From the NCBI RefSeq assembly GCF_007858185.1, contig NZ_VFES01000025.1, forward strand, positions 16,414 to 80,413: a stretch of 64,000 bases of DNA, in the 5' to 3' direction. The stretch comes from Pseudomonas grimontii (GTDB taxonomy: Bacteria; Pseudomonadota; Gammaproteobacteria; Pseudomonadales; Pseudomonadaceae). Shown in pieces: positions 41,865 to 50,874 of this stretch; the first letter of the stretch is position 1; the number at the start of each line of letters is the position of its first letter. Both the position numbers and the translations under genes were made by a program. The notes beneath the pieces were generated by a model. It did no database searches, was not told the DNA's origin, and saw only the letters and a list, made by a program, of their open reading frames with translations.

Positions 41865-44027
41865 ATGCGCATCGGTTTTCTCTCTCCCCTGGCACTGGCC
41901 CTGCTGGCCGGTATTTCCCAGCAGGCCCAGGCCAGTTCCGACGATTCGTGCTACCCCGACTGGCGTGTCTCGCGTGACAGCCTGGACCCTTGCAACAACG
42001 TGCCGTTCCTGAGCCCAGGCAATGACAGCCGGGCCAACCTGCGCCTGTTGCTGGCCGACAAAAAGGCCGCGCCGTTGGCGCCCAAGGCGTTGAGCGAAGA
42101 TGACCTGGCCCAGGGTTTCGGCCCGGTGCCGTTCCCGGTGTATCGCCTGGCCGCAGCCTCCAGTGCAGAGACTGAGCCCGACTCGGACGATTCGCCTACC
42201 GCCGAGCTCGACACCCTGCTGACGCCCCTGGGCATCAAGCGCGAGGAATACAAAACCGCCGGCGAAGCGTTCCTCAATGGCGAAGGCAGCCGCTGCCGCA
42301 GCAACGACGATGACAGCGCCACGGCGTTTATCCGCCAAGTGGTCAAGGCCGATATGCCGACGGCCGAGCGCGAGCTGCTGGCGAAGGCGCGGCTGCAACT
42401 GCTCACCACCTGCACCTGGGATGGCCCGGTGATCGTCGAGCCGCAGCAGATCCAGTCAGCCGACGGCCAACTGTTTCGCACCTACTTGCAAGCCGCCGCC
42501 GATTTCTACAGCGGCCGCTTCGCCGAAGCCGCGCAAGGCTTTGCCAGCGTCGGCAGTGCCCAATCGCCGTGGCTGAAGGAAACCGCGCTGTACATGACCG
42601 CCCGCACAGCGCTCAACCAGGCCCAGGCCGACACCTATGACGAAGACGGCGTGCCGCACCTGGACCGTGTGGATAAGCCCGCATTGGCCACGGCCGAGCA
42701 GGGCTTTAACGCCTACCTGAAGACTTATCCACAGGGCGAATACGCGGCCTCGGCCCACGGCCTGCTGCGGCGGGTGTACTGGCTGGCCGACGACAACACC
42801 CAGCTCGCCGACGCGTTCGCCTGGGCACTGACGGCCACCGACGAGCAGCGCAATGTGTCTGAGGATGAGCTGATAGAAGAAGCTGATCTCAAGCTGTTGA
42901 TGGTCAACAGCGATACCGTCAAGACCCCGATGATCCAGCTCGTCAGCGACCTGATGGTGATGCGCGGCGGCAACCAGCCGGCCATCAGCCGCGCAGACCT
43001 TGAGAAGCAAAAGGCCGTGTTCGCCGGCGAGCCAGAGCTCTACGACTACCTGCTGGCCGTGTGCGCGCTGTACATCGAGCATCAACCGGACGCCGCCTTG
43101 AAGCAGTTGCCGCAGAGCGTGCCGTCAAACCTGAATTACTTCGCCTTCAGCCAGCAGACCCTGCGCGCCCTGGCCCTGGAAGCCAAGCAAGACTGGAAAG
43201 GCGCAGAGGCTGTGTGGCTGCAACTGTTGCCACTGGCGAAGCTGCCGCTGCAACGCGACCAGCTGGAATTGGCCCTGGCCATGAACTACGAACGCAGCGG
43301 CCAACTGGCCAAGGTGTTCGCCAGCGATTCGCCGATCAGTGCCAGGCAGGTGCGCTACATCCTGCTGCGCAACGTCGCCGGGCCAGAACTTCTGCGCCAG
43401 CAGATCGCCCAGGCGAGCGATCCGCTGGAACGCCAGACCGCGCAATTCGTGCTGCTCTACAAAGACTTGCTGCACGGCCAGTTCGCCACGTTCGCCGAGG
43501 ACCTCAAGCAACTGCCGGCCCAGGCCCCCGAGGACAAACTGGGCACCAGCCTGGGTTACGTCTACAGCGCCAGCCAGACGCTTAAACTGTTCCAGTGGAA
43601 CGGCGACAAGGCCGAATCCGGCTACGCCTGCCCGAGCATCGCGCAAACCGCAGCGACCTTGCAGACCGACGCGAAGAACCCCCAGGCCCTGAACTGCTTC
43701 GGCGAATTCATCCTGCGCAACGGCCTGGACGGCATGCCCCTGGAACAGGCCCGCGCCGCCGGCAGCCTGGGCAGCAGCGCATCGGACTTCAAGGGTGAAA
43801 CCTTCTCGCGGCTCGACGGTTACAAGCAGGTCATCGCCAACGCCAAGGCGCCGAAAACCGACAAGGCCTACGCATTGTTCCGCGCCATCAACTGCTACGC
43901 GCCGGCGGGCTATAACAGCTGCGGCGGCCAGGACGTCGAACCCGCCGTGCGCAAAGCCTGGTTCCGCCAACTGAAAAGTGGTTTCGCCGACACCCAGTGG
44001 GGCAAATCGCTGCAGTACTACTGGTGA
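41865..44027 (+). CDS. Exported ~720-aa protein of unknown function (tetratricopeptide-like)
   Basis: A 720-aa protein with a clear signal peptide (FLSPLALALLAGISQQAQA). The rest is helical with TPR-like pairs, for example LQAAADFYSGRFAEAAQGFASVG, YLKTYPQGEYAASAHGLLRRVYWL and LEAKQDWKGAEAVWLQLLPLA; similar proteins are sometimes labelled YfiO/BamD-like. I do not recognise a catalytic motif. Several Cys (CYPDWRVSRDSLDPC, CYAPAGYNSC) could form disulfides in the periplasm. Its stop overlaps a GTG start of the next gene (GTGA), so the two are a translationally coupled pair divergently arranged from the HlyD/M50 operon. The 156-bp gap between the two starts must contain both promoters. Confidence 0.85.
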   Translation: MRIGFLSPLALALLAGISQQAQASSDDSCYPDWRVSRDSLDPCNNVPFLSPGNDSRANLRLLLADKKAAPLAPKALSEDDLAQGFGPVPFPVYRLAAASSAETEPDSDDSPTAELDTLLTPLGIKREEYKTAGEAFLNGEGSRCRSNDDDSATAFIRQVVKADMPTAERELLAKARLQLLTTCTWDGPVIVEPQQIQSADGQLFRTYLQAAADFYSGRFAEAAQGFASVGSAQSPWLKETALYMTARTALNQAQADTYDEDGVPHLDRVDKPALATAEQGFNAYLKTYPQGEYAASAHGLLRRVYWLADDNTQLADAFAWALTATDEQRNVSEDELIEEADLKLLMVNSDTVKTPMIQLVSDLMVMRGGNQPAISRADLEKQKAVFAGEPELYDYLLAVCALYIEHQPDAALKQLPQSVPSNLNYFAFSQQTLRALALEAKQDWKGAEAVWLQLLPLAKLPLQRDQLELALAMNYERSGQLAKVFASDSPISARQVRYILLRNVAGPELLRQQIAQASDPLERQTAQFVLLYKDLLHGQFATFAEDLKQLPAQAPEDKLGTSLGYVYSASQTLKLFQWNGDKAESGYACPSIAQTAATLQTDAKNPQALNCFGEFILRNGLDGMPLEQARAAGSLGSSASDFKGETFSRLDGYKQVIANAKAPKTDKAYALFRAINCYAPAGYNSCGGQDVEPAVRKAWFRQLKSGFADTQWGKSLQYYW

Positions 44028-44728
44028 AACGCCTGTGGCTGGGCGTGCTGTTGCTGGCAAGCCCGGCGTTCGGCGCCGTCGATGCCCGCGACTATGACGC
44101 CTTCTGGCTGTGGAGCGGCGTCGCGCCACAGCCGGTACTCAAGCAGGCCAAGACCCTGTACATCCTCCAGGGCCAGATCAACTCCACCCGCCGCGCGCCC
44201 CAGCGCGGCGTGCAACTGATCGCCCAAGGCATCAGCGTACCGCGCCTCACCCGAGGCGACGTCTGGGTGGTCTACCGCGCCCACACCCTGCACTGGCCCG
44301 AACAGGTCTACACCCAACTGCTCGGCCAGGTACAACGCTGGCGCGACGCGGGCAACCCGGTGGTCGGCGTCCAGATCGACTTCGACGCCCGCACCCAATA
44401 CCTGCACGAATACGCCGACTTCCTGCGCGACCTGCGCCAGCGCCTGCCCTTTGAGCTGCGCCTGAGCATCACCGGCCTGATGGACTGGAGCAGCAACGCC
44501 GACCCCACCGCCATCGCCCAGCTCAAGGGCGTGGTGGATGAAGTGGTGGTGCAGACTTATCAAGGGCGCCAGAGCATCCCGGATTACGCGGCGTATTTGC
44601 CACGGATGAACCGCATGGGGCTGCCGTTCAAGATCGGTTTGATTCAGGGTGGGGAGTGGGAGGAGCCGGGGTATTTGCAGGGGAGTGAGTGGTTTCGGGG
44701 GTATGTGGTGTTTTTGCAAAACCGTTGA
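44024..44728 (+). CDS. DUF3142 protein
   Basis: A 234-aa protein of the DUF3142 family with an N-terminal signal peptide (LWLGVLLLASPAFGA). Conserved family features are YDAFWLWSGVAPQPVLKQAKTLYILQGQI, VVGVQIDFDARTQYLHEYADFLRDLR and a final half with LSITGLMDWSS and VVVQTYQGRQSI. This looks like a TIM-barrel type fold with acidic residues (QIDFDA) in the position of a glycosidase-like active site, though no activity is established. It starts with GTG at 44024, overlapping the upstream stop. The pair probably acts in the periplasm. Confidence 0.87.
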   Translation: MKRLWLGVLLLASPAFGAVDARDYDAFWLWSGVAPQPVLKQAKTLYILQGQINSTRRAPQRGVQLIAQGISVPRLTRGDVWVVYRAHTLHWPEQVYTQLLGQVQRWRDAGNPVVGVQIDFDARTQYLHEYADFLRDLRQRLPFELRLSITGLMDWSSNADPTAIAQLKGVVDEVVVQTYQGRQSIPDYAAYLPRMNRMGLPFKIGLIQGGEWEEPGYLQGSEWFRGYVVFLQNR

Positions 44729-44741
44729 CATGAGTGTCAAC
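44724..44741 (+). terminator. Short hairpin overlapping the DUF3142 stop codon
   Basis: A perfect 7-bp stem GTTGACA/TGTCAAC with the loop TGAG overlaps the stop codon (44726-44728). No T-run follows, so it is at most a weak terminator or 3'-end stabiliser. Confidence 0.3.
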
Positions 44742-44755
44742 CCATACAAGAAAGT

Positions 44756-44779
44756 GTCCTCTGTCCGCGGACAGAGGAC
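44756..44779. promoter_or_regulatory. Perfect 24-bp palindrome (two 12-bp arms, no spacer)
   Basis: The arms GTCCTCTGTCCG and CGGACAGAGGAC meet without a loop, so the element is a dyad for protein binding rather than a hairpin terminator. It ends 18 bp before the ATG of a short remnant ORF at 44798. Perfect dyads of this length are uncommon in this window and it looks like an operator. Confidence 0.55.
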
Positions 44780-44797
44780 GCTCGCTTTTGGAGCCCC

Positions 44798-44902
44798 ATG
44801 AAAAGGCAAGACATCGTCATCCTGTTCAAACTGATCAGCCTGGAACTACAGGAAGGTTGTTCAACGCAAGACGTTGTCATCTTTATGCTTTTGCGGTCTT
44901 AA
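44798..44902 (+). pseudogene. Remnant of a small DNA-binding-type protein gene
   Basis: A 34-codon ORF reads MKRQDIVILFKLISLELQE and then diverges (GCSTQDVVIFMLLRS) before the stop. Its opening resembles small helix-turn-helix proteins that begin MKPQDIVVLLKL and normally run past 70 residues, so this appears truncated or decayed. TTTGGAG lies just upstream and a 24-bp palindrome lies 18 bp upstream, which fits an autoregulated gene. The assignment is tentative. Confidence 0.35.
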
Positions 44903-44925
44903 AAAACACTGCGCCCTGAGGACAA

Positions 44926-45504
44926 TCACGACAGCCCTTGCTCGTAAAACGCCTCTATAAAGCCCAGGCTCCACATGCCCAGCCCGATAACGATCCAGAT
45001 TGCGTTAGCCCAAGTCAGGCGATTGTTCGCCTCGCCATGTGTGTCGCCCTCGATCAGGTTCACCGCGCCTTGCACCTGCACGAACAGCGCTACCTGCACG
45101 ATCATCAAGCACACGCTCAACTTCATTGCCGTCATGGCGGTGACGAAAAAAACGTAGGTAAAGGGTAACAACCCACACGCAATAAGCCCCAGCGCCATGG
45201 CTCGCGGCCACCAGCGGTACGGCGTACCGTCAAGCGCCAGTTTCTGCCTGATTTTCATCACCAGCGAATACAGAAAAAACACCGAGAAGAACGCTCGCAC
45301 CAGCGGCAACACCTTTGCGCCAGTAGCCCGCCGATAGCAGGCCCACTGCTGGTAACACCAATAGAAGAGATAAAAACCTTGGGACAGCAATACCATCAGG
45401 ACCAGCTTGCGCGGCGCGACCACGAAGAATGTAGGTTGGATGGCGGAGACTGGAGTGCGCAGATCAGCTTGTGGAGGCGCGTAGGGGTTTTCGATGACAG
45501 ACAT
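44926..45504 (-). CDS. Multi-pass membrane protein of unknown function
   Basis: A 192-aa protein. The N-terminus MSVIENPYAPPQADL is the short 'NPYAPP' start seen in many unrelated small bacterial membrane proteins. It is followed by four or five predicted membrane helices (LVLMVLLSQGFYLFYWCYQQW, VRAFFSVFFLYSL, MALGLIACGLLPFTYVFFV, LSVCLMIVQVALFVQV, AIWIVIGLGMWSLGFIEAF). No catalytic or transport motif is visible. It appears to be monocistronic. Confidence 0.8.
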   Translation of the reverse strand: MSVIENPYAPPQADLRTPVSAIQPTFFVVAPRKLVLMVLLSQGFYLFYWCYQQWACYRRATGAKVLPLVRAFFSVFFLYSLVMKIRQKLALDGTPYRWWPRAMALGLIACGLLPFTYVFFVTAMTAMKLSVCLMIVQVALFVQVQGAVNLIEGDTHGEANNRLTWANAIWIVIGLGMWSLGFIEAFYEQGLS

Positions 45505-45610
45505 CGGAAAGACTCACAGGTAATAATCGGACTGAAAGCTTAACGATCAAGGTTCACCAAGGTTTAAGGCAGCAAAAATTAAGAACGGTCCTACATCGGA
45601 TACTCCAATT

Positions 45611-47056
45611 TCAATGCTGAGCCATTGCCACTGGGTAGACCGACTCCCACCCTCCCCCCAACGCCTTGTACAACCCCACCATCGCCAGCGACACCCCGGT
45701 GGAACTCTCCACCCACTGCTCCTGCGTGGCCAGCAGCGCACTTTGCACGGTGAGTACGTTGACGAAATCCACCACGCCTTCGACGTACCGGTGCTGCGCG
45801 GTGGTCAGGGCGATCTGGTTCTGGCGCACGGCTTCGGCGAGGCTGTCGCGGCGCAGTTGGCTGGCGTTGTAGCGGGTCAATTGATCGTCGATTTCATGCC
45901 AGGCGCGCAGCACGGTTTGCTGGTAGGCCAGGGCCGCTTCCTGTTGCTGGGCTTCGCGCAGGTTCACCATGCCTTGCAGGCGTCCACCGTTGAACAGCGG
46001 CAGGCTCAATTGCGGGCCGAAGGCAAACGCGCGGGAGCTCCACGAGCCGAAATCCGACAGTTGCATGGCCTGGGAGCCGAGGTTGCCGGACAAGGTGATG
46101 CGCGGGTAAAAGTCGCCCTTGGCCACACCGATGCTGGCGGTGGCGGCGTGCAGGCGCGCCTCGGCCTGGCGGATGTCGGGGCGGCGCTCGGCGAGTTCCG
46201 ACGGCAGGCCGATGGCGACTTGGTGTTGGCTCTGCGGTACGGCGGCGTCCTTGGACAATTGCGCGTGCAGGGCTTGCGGTGGCTCGCCCATCAACAGGCT
46301 GAGGGCGTTGATCAACTGGTCCTGGCGTTGCTGTAAATCCGGCAGGCGCGCTTCGATGGCAGCGACCTGGGCGGCGGCTTCGGCGACGTCCAGGTCGGTG
46401 GCCACGCCGTCGGCCAGGCGCAGTTGCGAGAGCTTGAGGCTGTGGCGGGCGACGTCGAGGTTTTGCTCGGTCACCGCGCGGGTATTTTGCACGCCGCGCA
46501 GTTGGATGTAGTCCTGGGCGGTCTCGGCCAGCACCGATAACAGCACGGCGCGGCGGTCGTTTTCCGCCACTTGCAGGGTGGCATCGGCGGCTTCGGTTTC
46601 GCGTTTGACGCGGCCCCAGAAGTCCAGCTCCCAAGACGCCGAGAACCCCGCGTCCCACTGGTTGAACGCGGAACGGCCGTTTTCGCCGGAGGGGTCGTTC
46701 AAGCCTTTGCCGCTGTTGCGTTTGCGCTGGTAGGCACCCGTGGCGTCGACAGTGGGATAACGCTCGGCGGTGGTCACCTGGCGGACCGCACGGCTTTGTT
46801 GCAGGCGGCGGCTGGCCAGTTTCAGGTCGAGGTTATCGGTGAGCGCCCGGCGGGTAAGCGCCGACAGTTGCTCGTCGTGGAACACGTCCCACCAGCGCTC
46901 TTGCAGCGGCTCGCTGACAGCGCGGCTGGCGGCTTGTCGACCTTGAGGTTCGCTCCACTGCGTGGCGTGCGGCGTGTGCGGGCGCTGAAAATCCGGTCCG
47001 ACGGTGCAGGCGCCCAGGCTGATAACGCTCAGGGTGAGCCAGGCAAGGTGTCTCAT
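45611..47056 (-). CDS. Outer-membrane efflux lipoprotein of an EmrAB-type pump
   Basis: A 481-aa outer-membrane factor. The lipobox is SLGAC (Cys17), followed by TVGPDFQRP, the usual start of the NodT/OprM family. Two OEP repeats contain LKLASRRLQQSRAVRQVTTAE and AERRPDIRQAEARLHAATASIGVAKGDFYPRITL. It overlaps the upstream adaptor gene by ATGA (47053-47056) and completes a tripartite drug-efflux system with it and the MFS pump. Confidence 0.94.
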   Translation of the reverse strand: MRHLAWLTLSVISLGACTVGPDFQRPHTPHATQWSEPQGRQAASRAVSEPLQERWWDVFHDEQLSALTRRALTDNLDLKLASRRLQQSRAVRQVTTAERYPTVDATGAYQRKRNSGKGLNDPSGENGRSAFNQWDAGFSASWELDFWGRVKRETEAADATLQVAENDRRAVLLSVLAETAQDYIQLRGVQNTRAVTEQNLDVARHSLKLSQLRLADGVATDLDVAEAAAQVAAIEARLPDLQQRQDQLINALSLLMGEPPQALHAQLSKDAAVPQSQHQVAIGLPSELAERRPDIRQAEARLHAATASIGVAKGDFYPRITLSGNLGSQAMQLSDFGSWSSRAFAFGPQLSLPLFNGGRLQGMVNLREAQQQEAALAYQQTVLRAWHEIDDQLTRYNASQLRRDSLAEAVRQNQIALTTAQHRYVEGVVDFVNVLTVQSALLATQEQWVESSTGVSLAMVGLYKALGGGWESVYPVAMAQH

Positions 47057-48108
47057 TGCTGGGCCACCTCACGCTGCTTGACCAGCTGCGTGTCGACGCT
47101 GGCTTCAACCGACATGCCGACCCGCAGGCGCTCGGTCAGCGGTTGGTTGGGTTCGAGGACGATTTTTACCGGGATACGCTGCACCACCTTGGTGAAGTTG
47201 CCGGTAGCGTTATCCGGTTTGACCGACGCAAAGGTCACGCCTGTGGCAGGTGCGAGGCTCTCCAGGTGGCCGTGGAGCAGCGCCCCGTCGAGGCTGTCGA
47301 CCCGCACCTGCACGGCCTGGCCGGCATGCATAGGGGACAGCTGGGTTTCCTGGAAATTGGCGACCACGTAGGCCTCGGCCAACGGTACCACCGCGAGGAT
47401 CTTGCTGCCCGGCGTCACATAGGCCCCCACCCGCACCGCGCGCTCACCGACCATGCCATCCACCGGCGCGACGATGCGCGTGTAGGACAGCTGATAGCTG
47501 GCCATTTCCAACGCAGCCTGGGCACGCTTGAGTCCACCTTCGGCCGCATCGCGCTGGGCGGCGAGGATCTCCACTTGCTTACGTTCAGCCGCCAGCACTG
47601 CCGTGGCATTGGCCAGGCGCGCAGTGGCCTGGTCGATACGGGTCTTGGCTTGCTGGGCGTTCTGCACGGTGCCCGCGCCCACGCCGGCGAGGTGGTTGTA
47701 GCGGTTCAGTTCATGTTCGGCGAAGGCCACTTCGGCACGGTCTGCCGCCACGGTGGCCTGGGCCTGGGCGATCACCGAGCTTTGGCGCTCCAGGGTCGCG
47801 GTGGCGTTTTTCAGCTGGGCCTGGGCGACCAGGGTGTCGGCGTCGGCGGCCTGGGCGGCGGCGCGAAAATCGCGGTCGTCGATCAGCGCCAGCAGTTGGC
47901 CGGCCTTGACGCGCTGGTTGTCCTCCACCAGCACTTCCTTGATAAAGCCCGCCACACGCGGCGCCACCAGGGTGAAGTCGGCGGCGACGAAGGCGTCGTT
48001 GGTGGTCTGGCGCTGGCTGCCCAACAGGCCCGGCGCGACCAGATACGCCAGCACGCCGACGGCAAACACGGCGATAACGGAGACGGCAATTTTGTCTTTG
48101 CGTTTCAT
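47053..48108 (-). CDS. EmrA-type HlyD adaptor
   Basis: A 351-aa membrane fusion protein. One N-terminal membrane helix (IAVSVIAVFAVGVLAYLVA) is followed by QRQTTNDAFVAADFTLVAPRVAGFIKEVLV, the EmrA-type opening. A long coiled coil (LVAQAQLKNATATLERQSSVIAQAQATVAADRAEVAFAEHELNRY) leads to the lipoyl/barrel part ending in RIPVKIVLE. AAGGA lies upstream of the ATG, and the pump gene ends 15 bp before. It links the DHA2 pump to the downstream outer-membrane factor. Confidence 0.94.
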   Translation of the reverse strand: MKRKDKIAVSVIAVFAVGVLAYLVAPGLLGSQRQTTNDAFVAADFTLVAPRVAGFIKEVLVEDNQRVKAGQLLALIDDRDFRAAAQAADADTLVAQAQLKNATATLERQSSVIAQAQATVAADRAEVAFAEHELNRYNHLAGVGAGTVQNAQQAKTRIDQATARLANATAVLAAERKQVEILAAQRDAAEGGLKRAQAALEMASYQLSYTRIVAPVDGMVGERAVRVGAYVTPGSKILAVVPLAEAYVVANFQETQLSPMHAGQAVQVRVDSLDGALLHGHLESLAPATGVTFASVKPDNATGNFTKVVQRIPVKIVLEPNQPLTERLRVGMSVEASVDTQLVKQREVAQQ

Positions 48109-48123
48109 GGGAAATCCTTGTGG

Positions 48124-49659
48124 CTAGGTCGGTGCGCGAGGCGGAAAAATCCGCGTGGGCATCCAGAAAATCAGCAGGATCAACGCCACCGCGACAGCGG
48201 CCATGACGTAATAAAGATCCGAAGACGTCAGCACCACGGCCTGTTCGTGCAGGCGGTGGGCAAGGCCGGGCGCATTGCCGTCGACCAGGGGCGAGTTACC
48301 CAGGCGGTCCACCAACATGGTTGAGTGAAAGTGCAGGCGCTGGGTGGTCAGCGCATCCAGCACGCCAGTGGCAATCACGGCGGCCAGGCCTTTGACGGTG
48401 TTGAACCAGGCCGAGGCGAACGGCCCATCCGCCGGTTGAATGCTGCCGGTGGAGAGCATCAGCAGCGGCAACACCGCCATGGGCTGCCCGAAGATTTGCA
48501 GCAGGTACAGGCCGTAGAAATCATCCCGAATCCACGCCGAGGTCAGGTGCGTGCTGCCCACGCAGCACAGCACCAACAGGCCCAGCCCGATCCCCAACAC
48601 CCAGCGGCAATCGACCCAACGCAGGTTGCACAAGGCCGCCACCAGTGGCAGCGCGATCAATTGCGGCAGCGCCATCAACAGCATCACCGGCGCGGTTTGC
48701 AGGGGGCGATAACCCTGGACCTGGGCGAGGAAACTCGAGGGGATGATGATCACCGAGGTCAGCACCATCAGCACGCCTGCCAGCACGATCAGGGCAAACG
48801 CCAAGTTACGCAGGCCGAGCATCTGCAACTTGAAAAACGGCATCGGGTGCGACCATTCATTGAACATGAACAGCACCAGCAGCACGCTGCCGCCACAGAG
48901 CAGGAAGGTGATCAGGCCCGACTCGAACCAGTCCAGGCGGTTGCCCTGCAGAATGCCGATCACCAGCATGCAGATCGCCGGAAATCCCAGCAGCAGGCCG
49001 CGCCAGTTGAACTGCTTGAAGCGCTCCAGGCGCAGCGGGTCTTGCGGCAAGCCGTAGGCCACGGCGGCCATGGCTAGCAGGCACGGCCCGACGATCTGCC
49101 AGAACGCCCACTGCCAGCCGACGTATTCGGTCCACAGCGCCGCCAACGGCGTGCCGAGGCTCGGCCCGAACGTAGCGGTAAGCGCGTAGCCGGCCAGGCC
49201 ATACAACTTGACGTTGGCCGGCAGGAAGCGCAGCGCTACGGTCATCAGCATCGGCGGCAATGCGCCGCCCGCCAGGCCTTGGACGGTACGCAGCAGCAAC
49301 AGGCTTTGGTAGTTCGGCGCAAACGGGCAAAGGATACCAAGCAGGGTGAACAGGCCGATGGCGCACAGGGTGAAGCGCCGCAGGGAAAACGTCACCGAAC
49401 ACCAGGGCGCAAAGGCCATGGCCGACACGGAGGTGGCCGTGTAAGCAGCGACCAGCCAGGTGCCTTCGTCAAAACCGATGTACAGCGCACCGCGAATATC
49501 CGCGAGGGCCACCTTGGTGACCATCTCGTTGAGACCGGACACCAGCACCGCGAGCAACACGCCGACCAGGCCGATGATGATGCGCGGGCCAAATACAGGC
49601 GGAGTGATGGCGGTGGGTTTGGCTGCGGCCGCAAGGGTGGGGGCAGCGAGGGAAGTCAT
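48124..49659 (-). CDS. DHA2-family (EmrB-type) MFS multidrug transporter
   Basis: A 511-aa, 14-helix major facilitator of the DHA2 type that exports hydrophobic compounds by proton antiport. Family features include LNEMVTKVALADIRGALYIGFDEGTWLVAAYTATSV in helices 1-2 and RTVQGLAGGALPPMLMTVALRFLP (motif C-like region). It is the first gene of the pump operon. The LysR gene upstream on the same strand (ending at 49895) is separated from it by a REP pair. Confidence 0.93.
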   Translation of the reverse strand: MTSLAAPTLAAAAKPTAITPPVFGPRIIIGLVGVLLAVLVSGLNEMVTKVALADIRGALYIGFDEGTWLVAAYTATSVSAMAFAPWCSVTFSLRRFTLCAIGLFTLLGILCPFAPNYQSLLLLRTVQGLAGGALPPMLMTVALRFLPANVKLYGLAGYALTATFGPSLGTPLAALWTEYVGWQWAFWQIVGPCLLAMAAVAYGLPQDPLRLERFKQFNWRGLLLGFPAICMLVIGILQGNRLDWFESGLITFLLCGGSVLLVLFMFNEWSHPMPFFKLQMLGLRNLAFALIVLAGVLMVLTSVIIIPSSFLAQVQGYRPLQTAPVMLLMALPQLIALPLVAALCNLRWVDCRWVLGIGLGLLVLCCVGSTHLTSAWIRDDFYGLYLLQIFGQPMAVLPLLMLSTGSIQPADGPFASAWFNTVKGLAAVIATGVLDALTTQRLHFHSTMLVDRLGNSPLVDGNAPGLAHRLHEQAVVLTSSDLYYVMAAVAVALILLIFWMPTRIFPPRAPT

Positions 49660-49781
49660 GAACAGGTAACTCAGGATTAGAAATACCCGAGCAGTTTAAT
49701 CAGGCACATCCATGACAAAAAGTTACTTATTGGCAGCTTATAACTGCACCACACACAATCCTGAATCCGACACAAATCTAC

Positions 49782-49873
49782 ATGTGGGAGGGGGTTTACC
49801 CCCGATTGCTCTGCGCCAGACACAGATTTTCTATCTGATCCAACGCAATCGGGGGCAAGCCCCCTCCCACATT
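49782..49873. repeat. REP pair in inverted orientation
   Basis: ATGTGGGAGGGGGTTTACCCCCGATTG and its near inverse ATCGGGGGCAAGCCCCCTCCCACAT flank a short AT-rich spacer (ATTTTCTATCTG). It sits 22 bp after the LysR stop codon, where it probably marks the transcript end. The rest of 49660-49894 shows no gene. Confidence 0.82.
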
Positions 49874-49894
49874 TGCCCTGTGTACGCTTGATGT

Positions 49895-50815
49895 TTAGGT
49901 GGGTTGGGCTTCCAGCCAGGTGGCGTGGCAACTTTCGCGCAGGGTTTCGCGCAGCCACTTATGAGCCGGGTCTTTGTCGAAGCGCGGGTGCCAGGATTGG
50001 GCCAGGACCAGGGTCGGCAAGGAGATCGGTAACGGGAAGGCGCGTAGGGGCAGCTTCAGGCGATTGGCGCTGTAGAGCGCTTCCTTGGGCACCGGCAGAA
50101 TCAAGTCGGAGTCAGGCAACATGAACATCGCCCCGTGAAAGCCCGGCGCAATCATCGCCACGCGTCGCTCCAGGCCCTGGGCATTCAGTGCAGTGTCGAT
50201 CGGGCCACGGGCGATGCCACGCCGCGAGATGCTGATATGGGAATAGCTGGCGAAGCGCGCGGCGGTAATCTCTTCGTCAAACAACGGATGGTTCTCCCGC
50301 GCCAGACCCACGAAGGTGGTGGAAAACAGGTTCTGCACCTTCACTTCCGGGGTGACCGGCATGGTGTTGCTCACGCGCAAGTCCAGCCGTCCTTCGCGCA
50401 GCGCTTCATCATCGGTGTCGCCTTCAGGCACGAAACACAGCTCGCACAGTGGCGCCATGCGCTCCATGGAGTCGAACAGTCGACCGCCATACACGCCGAT
50501 GAAAAAGTCGTTGGCGCGCACACTGAAGCGACGGCGCAGGGTGCTCAGGTCCACCTGGTCCGCCGAGCGAAACAACAGCGCGGCCTGCTCCACCACGTTG
50601 CGCACCTGGCCCTGCAACTGCAGGGCCTTGGGCGTCGGCACCAGGCCGCGACCGGCGCGCACCAGGATCGGATCGCCCACCGCTTCGCGAATACGCGTGA
50701 GGGTGCGGCTCATGGCCGCCGGGCTGAGGTTCATCCGCCGCGCGGCGCCCACCACGCTGCCCTCGTCGAGCAAGGCGTCGAGGGCGACCAGCAGGTTCAT
50801 GTCTGGTAGTTGCAT
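49895..50815 (-). CDS. LysR-family transcriptional regulator
   Basis: A 306-aa LysR regulator. The N-terminal helix-turn-helix is MNLLVALDALLDEGSVVGAARRMNLSPAAMSRTLTRIREAVGDPILVRAGRGLVPT. The effector-binding domain follows, of the NodD-like group (RRFSVRANDFFIGVYGGRLFDSMERMAP). ATG 50815 is used; a GTG at 50824 and an ATG at 50800 are alternatives. It lies 60 bp behind the sulfonate-type permease gene and ahead of the efflux operon, all on one strand, so its target could be either. Typical LysR genes are divergent from their target, which is not the case here. Confidence 0.9.
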   Translation of the reverse strand: MQLPDMNLLVALDALLDEGSVVGAARRMNLSPAAMSRTLTRIREAVGDPILVRAGRGLVPTPKALQLQGQVRNVVEQAALLFRSADQVDLSTLRRRFSVRANDFFIGVYGGRLFDSMERMAPLCELCFVPEGDTDDEALREGRLDLRVSNTMPVTPEVKVQNLFSTTFVGLARENHPLFDEEITAARFASYSHISISRRGIARGPIDTALNAQGLERRVAMIAPGFHGAMFMLPDSDLILPVPKEALYSANRLKLPLRAFPLPISLPTLVLAQSWHPRFDKDPAHKWLRETLRESCHATWLEAQPT

Positions 50816-50874
50816 GGCAAGCACTCGTGATCAGTCGGGAGTGAGCTGGCCGCAATCGTAGCAGGATGGGTGTG

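Noticed and set aside
44734..44919. A 61-codon plus-strand open frame
   Set aside because: It reads through the 24-bp palindrome and has no Shine-Dalgarno or recognisable product; the frame starting at 44798 fits better as a decayed gene.
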